Positions 13,141-22,359 of a stretch of 64,000 bases of DNA are shown one piece after another. Where the stretch lies: the NCBI GenBank assembly GCA_963573385.1, contig CAUYLG010041500.1:1-64000 (forward strand). Reading direction: 5' to 3'. Every line of letters starts with the position of its first letter. Within the stretch, counting starts at the first letter, position 1. This DNA comes from Cacajao melanocephalus (Eukaryota; Chordata; Mammalia; Primates; Pitheciidae). The position numbers were made by a program, and so were the translations under genes. Below the pieces are notes generated by a model. The model had not been told where the DNA came from. It saw only the letters and a list, made by a program, of their open reading frames with translations, and ran no database searches.

Positions 13141-14079
13141 TATGTTTTGTTTGTTTGTTGTTTTTAAATTCTCCTGGCAAATGTGCAGATTGTTACGTAT
13201 TTATAGTGCTTCATACTGAGGTTAGGCTTCTGATGATACTATCACCCAAGTAATAAATGTAGTACCCAATAGTTTAACAGTTTCCCCATCCATTTCTCCC
13301 CTTTTGGAATCTCCAGTGTCTACTGTTTTCATTTTGGTGTCTGTCTGTACTTAGTATGTAGCTTCCACTTTCAAGTGAGAACATGCAGTATTTGGGTTTC
13401 TGCTTGAGTTAATTTGTAGCATTTGGCTCCATTTATAAGTGAGAACATTCAGTATTTGGTTTTCTTTTTGTGTTAATTTGTTTGGATAATGGCCTCCAGC
13501 TGCATTCATGTTGCTGCAAAGGACAAGATTTTATTCTTTTTTATGGTTGCATAGTATTCCCTGGTGTATATGTACCACATTCTTTTTATCTAGTTCACCA
13601 TTGATGGGCACCTGGGTTCATCCCATGTCTTTGCCCTTGTGAATAGTGCTGTGATAAACATGAGTGCAGTTGTCTTTTTGGTAGAACAATTTATTTTCCT
13701 TTGGGCATATACCCAGTAATGGTTTGATGGATCAAATGATAATTCTATTTTTAGTTCTTTGAGAAATCTCCAAACTGCTTTCCACAGTGAACTAATTTGC
13801 ATTCCCATCAACAGTGTATAAGCAATCCTTTCTCTCCACAACCTTGGCAACGTCTGTTATTTATTTATTTATTTTTTGACTTTTTATTAATACCCATTTT
13901 GACTGGTATGAGATGATACCTCATTGTGGCTTTGATTTGCATCTCTCTGATGGTAATGTTGAGCATTATTTTTTCATGTTCATTGGCCACCTGTATGTCT
14001 TCTTTTGAGAAGAGTCTGTTCACAACCTTTGCCACTTTTCAATGGCGTTATTCATTTTTTTCCTTGATCTGTTTAGTTC
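13141..14079 (-). mobile_element. Antisense 5'-truncated L1 nested in the plus-strand L1
   Basis: Read on the minus strand this is the end of ORF2 plus 3' UTR. On the plus strand the reversed marks appear in the expected order: a T-rich start at 13142-13165 (the A tail), 'tggataatggcctccagctgc', 'gttgctgcaaaggacaagatt', 'ttgggcatatacccagtaatgg', 'tttgcattcccatcaacag' and 'tttgatttgcatctctctgatgg'. Short repeats TCAAAGTAT (13131-13139) and TCAAGGTAT (14080-14088) flank it and could be its target-site duplication. A local tandem duplication sits at 13361-13480. Open frames inside it are shadows. Confidence 0.85.
13361..13480. repeat. Tandem duplication (about 65 bp) inside the antisense L1
   Basis: The segment beginning 'gcttccactttcaagtgag' (13361-13416) is repeated from 13426 as 'gctccatttataagtgag' to 'ttaatttg' at 13480. 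An ordinary L1 carries this sequence once. Confidence 0.75.
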
Positions 14080-14305
14080 TCAAGGTATTATTATATAACA
14101 TAGTGACTATAGCTAAGGACAATGTATTGTAAATTCTAAGCGTTCTCACCACACACAAAAAAATATGTATATGAGGTAATACATATGTTAAGTAGCTCAG
14201 TCTTGCCATTCCACAATGCACATATATTTCAAAGCATCATGTTGTGCCCGATAAATATGTAGAACTTTTATTTGTCAGTTAAAATTTTAAAATTAGCTTT
14301 TAAGA
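14080..14305 (+). mobile_element. L1 LINE 3' UTR, continuation of the split plus-strand L1
   Basis: The text 'acatagtgactatagctaagg' is followed by 'aatgtattgtaaattc', 'cgttctcaccacacac', 'gaggtaatacatatgtt' and 'aaatatgtagaacttttatttg'. These are the L1 3' UTR steps that should follow the piece ending at 13140. The element therefore reads through the inserted antisense L1. Confidence 0.8.
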
Positions 14306-17300
14306 AAGTATGTACTGAAGAAAAAAGAGAGTGTATTCCTTCAAAAGCATACTGCCTTTAGTGGAATATGACTTCACTCCCACTCAGTTGTTAAGTGTAA
14401 ATCGCCGTTACATACTTTTCGCTGAAGACCACAAAGGCCACCTATGTCAAATGCTCATTGTTTACACACTTCATTGTTTTCATGATTGTTTATATAAAGA
14501 TAATAAACAAAATTAAAAAGTGATGACATATGAAATAATGCAAATTATATTTTCTCTCTCATACTAACATCCTAAGGGGGATTGAAAAAGAAAATCATTA
14601 CTCTCATGACAGCGAACCTCCATACTCTGAGAAGGATTAGTTAGAGGTACAGCAACCATACCTCTTTAAAGACACCCAGGTGCTTCATAGCTTCTGGTAC
14701 CACATTCAACATTTGATCTTGTGAATGCAAATAAATGCCTCATAAGCTGATGTATAGATAATAGAAGGACTTCCTATATGTGGAATTCTCCTGACTTGAA
14801 TGGGTGGTTAAGAGTGTGGCCATTCCATGGTGGTTTCAATCTTTGTATTCAATACTGTATTTTATCTAATAGACACATGCTTCAAAAATATGACATCTCT
14901 CAGAGTGCCTGTGTGGCTGACGCATTTTTCTCCCACAGTCTTGTCCACACCTGTTTAGGGAACTTGTACCTACAGTGCATATGCATGAGCTGCTGCTCAT
15001 GCAACCCTGGTCATCTCTAATATTACCTATGATGGGTGGAGATCTAGGATAAAATGAAATAGTCTGTCCCAGGTCTTGGAAGCTGGGAGTGTAGGGGCTC
15101 AGCATTGTTTCTACTTGGTGTAGACCAGAATGACCACATAAAGACAGGGATAGGCTGGCTACCTGCATTTCTAATCACAGAAGACTGGTCTGCAGAGAAA
15201 GAGAATGATCCCATGAGCAGAAAGAATTAGATCTTAAGTCCCGTGAAAAGGAAAGAAAACTTTAGGTTAATATCATGTTTTCAATAAAGTCCCTACCATA
15301 CCTAAATACTTTGCATTCTTCCATTTCTCCGAATTACTCTAAGAAAAACTGGTAAATTAAACATTATTTTACTACTTAAATTGTAATTAAAATTTAAATT
15401 ATATAAATATATATCATACCACTTTTTATGCTAAACTTTAAAAGGAAGCAAATTTATATGTAACAATGATGTGTTCAAGGTGTATATGCCTATAATGTAT
15501 GTTTACCTTGACAGCAGCTGAGTGTTTAACTCATGGGAAATGATAACCCTACATATACAGTTATGTTACAGTTGAAAGAAATGGTCTATAGGCCTGCTAG
15601 AGTTGATCAGTGGTGCTTTGGGAGCAGGAATTGTGAGGAACTTTTCAAACCATGATGTAGAAAACTGACTGTCGGAAACGGAATTGTTTTACTTCAAAAG
15701 ATAAAATAAAATCTTAGCATGGAACCACCTTACTGGCAACGGGGAGCAAGATGGGATCATTATAGAAGCCAGAATGAACAGCATTGCTAGATTACAGGGA
15801 AGCAGGTTTTTGCATAACAGTGAAGGAAAATATTTACACCCTTAAACCTGTTGAATGAACAGGCTGCTTCACTGAGTGGTGAGCTCCCTTCACTGTTGTT
15901 CAAATAGTGTCTGTCACAAAGTTAGAGTCACTGTTTTGGGATATTAGATTGGTTAGAAGATCCCTAGTTTCTACTTCATAGAAATTGATTTCACTATTCT
16001 AAACCTCTTAAGGGTCTGTAAAAACAACAGCTTATGTACTTAAAATAGTATCATGCATGCACTTGTATGTGATCCACACAAACGATTCCCATATTAAATG
16101 GTAAAAAAATATTTTACACTTGATGTAATTTTTATAATTTATGAATTTTTAAAAATCAGATATTCATTGACTAACATTTAGAAATTAAGTAGAGTTCACC
16201 TAAAAAAGACAAAAGAGGCCTAGAATCAAATCTTGATTTATAGCATCCTGGATAATCAATAGTCTTTTTATTTAAGGCAACTATGTTTTTTATATTCAGG
16301 ATAATAAGCACTAATAGAATTTAGAGTCTATAGTTTGGTCCAGTCCTTAAGTTTTGGTGTATTCAGAAGTGGAATTTGGTATACTAACATAAAAGATATT
16401 GTCTTTTATTTATAAACTCATTATATAAATAAAATCAGATCAGTCCCATCTCTCCAGGATATGCAGGTATCCTGTATGAATATGCAAGGGTATGGTTAGC
16501 CACATTTAAAGAACATAGTCCCTTTGAAAAACAGGTTTTTGTTTTTTGTTTTCCTTATGAGAGAATTGGGGAGAGTGGGAGGCCTGTTGGAGCTTCTTGA
16601 GATTGAATTCATCAATCGACTGACAGTACCTACATATTCTTCCCCTCAATATATCCTATGAACTACATATTACACAGTCTAGGCAGTTTCAGAAAATCTA
16701 TACTCATTTCTTGATTCCAAATGTGAAGGTCCTCCTTAAACCTAGAGGACTCCTGGAAGGATTTACAGGGAAAATATAACGAGACTGATTTTCCAACACG
16801 TGTTGGACACACAGCTCACATAAACCCTTGCGAAGTCCTCTGTAGATTTATACGAGGTGGTGTGGGAGAATACTTTTTGCCATTGAGTGCGCCTTTCCTG
16901 CTTCTGAGTTATGTCAGGTACATAGGAATCACTCCCAGACACTCTCCTGGGACTGCAGCCGTTGGCTTTAAATCCTCAATTTGACACTTTTCTGCATGGT
17001 TATTAAAGTATAAAGAAATGTATCAGGACTCTCAGCCAGCTTAGGGAAAGCTATTTTCCCCTGGAACATCACCTGTGCATGACAGCGTTGGTGGGTATGT
17101 TCCAGTAACCTATTCTTCCCTGTGTTTGGGGACTATTTCGTGAACATTACTTTTACAGTACATGAGAGTCCTTATAAATAAGAAAAACCGGGCTATTAAT
17201 AATTTATTTGTAAAGTAGTTCAAAGTGATTTTTTAAAAATTTGATTTGGAGATAACATTTTCTTTGGATTTTCCTTCCTACCTTCTTACCTCTTAGTTTG

Positions 17301-17660
17301 TTCTTTACCTCTTTGATGTTCTCCTCATCCTTGACCCCTTCCTTAAATGTTGCTCCATAAATGAGCCCATCCATGCTGATGACTGCCCAAGAACAGTGTC
17401 TGTGTACTGGTGAAATCGCACATATTCCCCAGACTAGACTGCTTTCCTGCCTCCCAGGCAGTAGATACCTCCCACTGGTACCTCAAACTCAAAGGCATCC
17501 CCTGACCCCTTGCTTTCCAATTGTAAGTCTTCTTAGATTTCCAGTCTCAATAGATAATGCTGATCTGTTCTTTTCTTTATGCTCTCTGTATGCATGCATT
17601 TACTAAATTCTGTCAGTTCTAACTCTGACAGATCTCAAAGGTATCAACTTGTCTCCATTC
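14306..17660. other. Unassigned sequence
   Basis: No gene or clear repeat family was recognised. Overlapping plus and minus open frames of 80 and 100 codons near 14.8-15.2 kb oppose each other and show no domain. Repeat-free blocks at 14,930-15,170 and 16,750-17,110 look like ordinary unique DNA. Confidence 0.5.
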
Positions 17661-17666
17661 TAAATG

Positions 17667-17905
17667 GTATTGTAGTGGCTAAAAGCACTTTCTCTTCACT
17701 AATATTAATACCTCCTTGGATTTGAATCCCAGTTTTGCCACATACTACTATCTGCATGTACCTGGACAAGTAATTAACTATGAGCCTCTGTTTCATTTGT
17801 TTTTGTTTGAAAGCAGTAACTAATGTGGTTATAGGTAATAAATGTGAGGATGCAGTATAAGTGTTTAGCAGAAAATCTGACATGTAATATATGCTCAGTA
17901 AAAAT
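17667..17905 (+). mobile_element. MIR SINE, nearly full length
   Basis: It starts with 'ggtattgtagtggctaaaagcac', the MIR head ('atagtggttaagagcac'). It continues with 'tggatttgaatcccagttttgccac', 'tgagcctctgtttcatttg' and 'gaggatgcagtataagtg', and ends near 'gctcagtaaaaatcc'. The tRNA-like head, core and LINE-like tail are all present in order. Confidence 0.85.
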
Positions 17906-17959
17906 CCTTGCTCTCCCATATAAGCCCCACGAGGTTACTTCTAATCCATCTATTCTCCA

Positions 17960-18075
17960 CACTATTGCAGAATATAGCTTTTGAAAATGTAACCCTAATC
18001 AGTGTATTCCTTCTCTTAAAACCCTTGATTTACACTCTAGTGTTCTCAAGATAAAGTCTAACTGCTTTTTTGATA
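17960..18075 (+). mobile_element. L2 LINE, first part of a split copy
   Basis: The segment 'ccttctcttaaaacccttgat' then 'tctcaagataaagtctaactgc' matches the L2 steps 'ctgcttaaaacccttcaatgg' and 'caggataaagtccaaactcc'. It stops where an old L1 begins and resumes near 18690. Confidence 0.7.
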
Positions 18076-18079
18076 TAAA

Positions 18080-18635
18080 GAAAATAGTCATTCTTATACT
18101 TTGCAAATGACATTGCAAATTAGTACAGCCTCCATGGAGAGCATTTTGTCAGAATCTACCAACATGTTAAATGTTCATACCCCTTGACTGAAAATTTATG
18201 TTTTTCTTTGGAATTCAACATATGTGCTCGTTCGAAATGACTTAGGTACAAGCTAATGCTTTACATTTTTGCTTGTAAAAGCAAAAGATTGAAAATAACC
18301 TAATTGTCCATCAGCATGTAACTGGTAAAATAAATCATAGTGTATATATAGTAGAGTACCATGCAGTGTTTACAGAAAAGTAGATGTGCTCAGTATCCAA
18401 AATACATTAGGTCAAAAAAGCAAGATGCAGCACTGTGCATAGTATACCTTATTATTTACTGGAATAGGAGTGTGGAGAATAGGTCTTAGTACATTCTTGC
18501 TACGCATTTAACATCTCTGGGAAGACATGCAAGAAGCTGTTAATGGTATTTTCTTTCCAAAAAAGAAACGAGTGGTTGGAGAGAGGACAGAAGGAAACCT
18601 TTTCACTGCATATCATTTTTACACATTTTTTCCAT
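18080..18635 (+). mobile_element. Old L1 (L1M-class) fragment inserted into L2
   Basis: Typical old-L1 ORF2 end and 3' UTR marks occur in order: 'tagtacagcctccatggagagc', 'gaaaataacctaattgtccatc', 'gagtaccatgcagtg', 'aaaaaagcaagatgcagcac' and 'aagacatgcaagaagctg'. Stops are frequent. It separates two collinear L2 pieces, so it is the younger of the two. Confidence 0.8.
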
Positions 18636-18689
18636 GCACGTGTTCAAAAGAAATTTATTGAAAAGAGAAAAAAATGTCCTATGTGATAG

Positions 18690-18960
18690 GTTCAGCTTCT
18701 TAAAATGCATCTCTTGCTTTTGTCTCTTGAACTTTCCGAACTCACCTGTCTCAAGTCCCCAAGGGCTTCCTTTCTCATGTGGTTCCCTTGCTGGGAATAC
18801 TTTCCCCAATCTTCCATCCATTGTACCCAGAATATGCTCATGAAGTTTTTATTTCTCCAGCACCTTTCCCCAAAGCCTTTCCCAAGCTTTTAGAATTGAA
18901 TCAAGTGTTTTTTCCTGTATACCTCAAAGCACCCAGCATTAATTCCTCGCACTAGGAAAT
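18690..18960 (+). mobile_element. L2 LINE, second part of a split copy
   Basis: The run 'agggcttcctttctcatgtgg', then 'gctgggaatactttcccc' and 'ccaaagcctttcccaag' follows L2 ('tgctgttccctccgcctggaatgcccttcccc', 'aagccttccctga'). It continues the piece at 17960-18075 with about 100 consensus bases lost. Three overlapping open frames here are not genes. Confidence 0.65.
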
Positions 18961-18962
18961 TC

Positions 18963-19140
18963 CCTTGTAGCTCATGGACTACCTGCATTAGAATCATCTG
19001 GAGGACATGTTAGAAAAGTATATATTAGAGTATATCAGAGCTCAGCACTAAATCTGTTGACTCAGATTCTGGGCCTGTGGCCCCCAGCGTTTTCATTTTT
19101 GGGTGGTTTTTCTGCACACTAAGCTTAGTATTGTACTTGC
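18963..19140 (-). mobile_element. MER5-type hAT-Charlie element
   Basis: The reversed MER5 body can be followed. The segment 'cattagaatcatctggaggac' stands for 'catcagaatcacctggaggg', then 'ttgactcagattctgggcc' and a degraded end near 19140. MER5 elements are short non-autonomous DNA transposons without coding capacity. Confidence 0.65.
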
Positions 19141-20400
19141 CTATTTTCTTGCCTGCCTCCTTCCATTAGGCTGTCAGCAGGACTAGAGTTTTCATCATTT
19201 TATGCTCACCCACGTGACTGGAAAGCAGGGGAGTTTAGTAGACATGGAAAGAATAAATGTTATCCTACTGAGTAAGACCTTTCATAGGTCAGAAAATACC
19301 ATTCAAATAAGACCAAATGTGAATACTAATGGTTAGAGCAGTCAAATGGTTTATCGAGGGCCATGTAGCAAATTTAGACACAGAACCTGAAGGCCAAGGT
19401 AGGCCTCCTAGTTCCTGTGCTTATATTCTCTTAGGGTTATTTAGGTGACCTGGAGATAGTTTCTTTAAAGTTTAATGTTAAATTCAGGTTATTTTAATCC
19501 TAGGAAAGGAGGAAAAAAATAATAATACATGGCATATTTACCTAGTAATTTGTATGCTATCTTTAGATGCTGTTCTAAGATATGAGAACATAACACACAA
19601 CTAGGAATTTTACATAGGCATTTTAGCAAAGTTAAAATTGTTTAAATGTAAAAATTTAATTGTGAGAAACAGTTGACATTTCAGGTTTATATTCCTAACA
19701 GTATATAACTATTCATCATATAAATTTGGCTCCAAAAAAATCAATTATCATATTGAGCAATTCTAGCCATGCCAAGATGATAGCCATTAGACCCCTTGTT
19801 TATTAAATTCTTTTGCAGATAAAGGTGCTAGAAATGAATTAATGACTGTTGTAACAGCTGGGCTTTCTTGGTTACAAGAAAAACACCTTGACATATTTTT
19901 TGACTCTGTGATTGGTCTACATTTCAAGGGTATAAATTAATCTCTAGAAGATCCTAAAGAATATCTTCCCTGGACACTTCACTTATACATCAAGTTGGCC
20001 ATGTTAGCAATCTAATCACAAACCTGTAATTCAGCGGACAACAATTTCTTATTGTGAACAGCAGAGCAGCTTTTACTATCATTTAGGTCAGCCCAAGATT
20101 GCTGATGCACTGTATGTTTCAGGCCAGGAATGATGGATGGCGAGCTCTGATGCCCATCCCTAAGTGATTGGAAAGATTGAAGACACGCAGTTCACTTAAG
20201 CTTGCTTACTATTACATCAAGTAATCAGTGTGATAGGCAAGCCTGTGCTCTTTATGTCATCCAACCAAATTTCTGCAAGAACAGTATTTCATATTTTTAA
20301 AAAATCTTAAAAATTGTGTTTCATTTGACATTCCTATTACTAGATTAATCATTTAGCAAACAGCTTCACCTCAAACCTAGTTTTGGGGTTTTAATAAACA
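19141..20400. other. Unassigned sequence with a SOX-like inverted motif
   Basis: Mostly unique DNA. A possible L2-like piece at 19,145-19,260 is too diverged to call. Positions 20,000-20,190 are repeat-free and contain an inverted pair ACAAT/ATTGT with a 5-base spacer (20041-20055), as in paired SOX sites. Confidence 0.45.
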
Positions 20401-20402
20401 TT

Positions 20403-20522
20403 TTTAAGTGGGCTTAATGCCTGTGTGATGAAATAATATGTACAGCAAACCCCCGTGACATGTGTTTACCAACGTACCAAACCTTCACATGTATCCCCAA
20501 ATATAAAAGTTAAAAACATAAA
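20403..20522 (+). mobile_element. L1 LINE 3' end
   Basis: The stretch 'gggcttaatgcctgtgtgatg' then 'tgtacagcaaacccccgtgac', 'catgtgtttaccaacgtacc' and 'cttcacatgtatcccc' is the extreme 3' end of a primate-type L1 3' UTR, ending in an A-rich tail. Only about 120 bp is present, a short 5'-truncated insertion. Confidence 0.85.
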
Positions 20523-21406
20523 TATCTATTTTATAACAGGCACATCTTGCTTTCCTTTAACAGCTCAAATAAAGTACATGTCACTAAAGTTTAAGTGAAA
20601 GTTCAAATTTGTTTCTTTTAAATTTTACTCAGTCCTGGTAGAGAGACTGTTAAAATAATTTTATATTATATATCTAATTTCCAATTTAATAAATTAGTCT
20701 GCTTGTTAACTTTAAATCATAAAGTTCTAATGATGCCTCTTTGCTGAAACTGCTTCATGTAAATAGTATTCTCCAATATCCAACACAAATAATTAGGGCC
20801 ATCTTTCTAGCTACTATTATGTGGAAAATTTTTTTCCGAAAGTGATGAAGAAAAAACAAGTGTGTATTTTAAATTGTCAGTTTTGCACTAAAAGCATAAA
20901 TCACTAAGATAAATTTTTTAAAATTCCCTTGCTTTTATTGTTTCAGACACTGTAATTTATAACCTTAAGCAAAACATTTCATGGAATAATCAAATGTATC
21001 TTGGTATGATTTAAGTAACTTTTAGAACACAAGGCATAGAAGACCTTAAAATTGTTCATCATTGCTCATTTATTTTCTAAACATGTCATAATATAAGTTT
21101 ATTTGACTTTTAGAATACCTGCATTGCCTGCCATCACATACCAAGTCTAATTATAACTTTGTGGAGAAAAGAATGCTGAAGTCCATTTATCTCTTGGGAA
21201 GGGTTTGCAGTAGAGGATAAAAAAAATCTCTTCCACTTGAAGTTCTATTTTTATCAATTCTCATTCACATCATTTATATATATCGTCATCCCTCTCTTCT
21301 TTCCCATTTTTACTTATACATAACTTTTCTATTTACATAAGTGATTTGAGGAAGTTTGAAATGAAAGCGGGTAACATCATTAGAGCCATTACAACTAGTC
21401 TAGCCC

Positions 21407-21590
21407 ACGATTCTTAAAACTTGGCTTTGTTTCTGGACCAGCAGCATCAGCACCACCTGGGAATTCTTTAGAATTACAAATTTGGGGGTCCGGGGGTCCA
21501 TCCAAGACCTACAGAATCAGCAACTTGTGTTGTAACAAACTCTCCCGTTGCTTCTAATTTACACTAAACTTTGAGGTCCACTTTTCATTC
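21407..21590 (+). mobile_element. MER5A hAT-Charlie element
   Basis: It contains 'ggaccagcagcatcagcacc', 'acctgggaattctttagaa', 'aagacctacagaatcagcaac' and a degraded right end 'taaactttgaggtcca'. The order, spacing and total length (about 185 bp) match MER5A, a non-autonomous hAT element. Confidence 0.9.
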
Positions 21591-21711
21591 TAGAGTCCAA
21601 ACCAAAGCTAGAAATTATGAAATAATTGGGGTGGAGGGCAATTAAGAGAAAACTAGACCAGAGGTTGAAAAAAAGCTGTAATAATTGAATACACAAAGTA
21701 GTAACAAGGAT

Positions 21712-21915
21712 TTAAGAATGTAAGCTCTGTAATCAAAAACAACTGGTTTTAAGTTCTGGATGTTCCCCTACTAAAGAACGATCTCACCTTAATTTATTCA
21801 ACCCCTCCTCGTCTCAGTTTGCTTGGATATAAAATCAGAAGAATAACTGCTCTGAACATTAAATGAGGAAATTTATTTAAAAACTAGCATGAAATATATA
21901 TGTATTAGTGTTATC
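21712..21915 (+). mobile_element. MIR SINE, diverged
   Basis: From 'taagaatgtaagctctgtaatc' through 'gatctcaccttaatttattcaa', 'tcgtctcagtttgcttggat', 'aaaatcagaagaataactgc' and 'attaaatgaggaaatt' the sequence follows the MIR order of head, core and tail. Confidence 0.75.
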
Positions 21916-22030
21916 TTGTTTCTTAATATAACACAATTAATAATTACCTAAAAAGATGCATATTAACTACTTAAGCTTTCTAGTGGCTACCATAAAAAGA
22001 TAAACAAAACAGGTTACGTAGTTTTGCTTA

Positions 22031-22215
22031 CAGTGGTGGTCCCCATCTCTGGATACACATTTGAATTACCTGGGGAGCTTTTAAAAAATATCAGTGCTTG
22101 AGCCCTACTGTCAAAATTTCTGATTTAATTGGTCTATAGGAGGGTGCTGGGATCTATATTTTCTAAGAGGTCCTAAGGTGAACCTAAAATGCAGACAGAG
22201 TTTGGAAGTACTACA
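22031..22215 (+). mobile_element. MER5B hAT-Charlie element
   Basis: It starts with the hAT-type end CAGTGGTGGTCCCC, then 'acatttgaattacctggggagc', 'ttttaaaaaatatcagtgc' and 'ctgatttaattggtctatagg', and ends near 'gtttggaagtactac'. This follows MER5B along its whole length of about 180 bp. Confidence 0.9.
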
Positions 22216-22221
22216 TTAAAA

Positions 22222-22355
22222 CAGTGCTTTGGAAACTTGAATGTACATATGAATCACCCAGGGAACTTGTTAAAATGCTAGTTCTTACTCTCTAGGAATT
22301 CCCCAGGTGACAGACAGGTACTTTGGTAACAAGGAATTCAGGTTTGGGAAATATG
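22222..22355 (+). mobile_element. MER5-type hAT element, adjacent copy
   Basis: It starts CAGTGCTTTGGAAACTTGAA only six bases after the previous element, then 'gaatcacccagggaacttg' and 'ttaaaatgctagttc', as in a MER5A/MER58-type element. The right part is degraded. Confidence 0.7.
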
Positions 22356-22359
22356 TGAG

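Noticed and set aside
14778..15168. Opposing 80- and 100-codon open frames
   Set aside because: Antiparallel overlap and no domain; Cys-rich composition comes from local TG-rich sequence.
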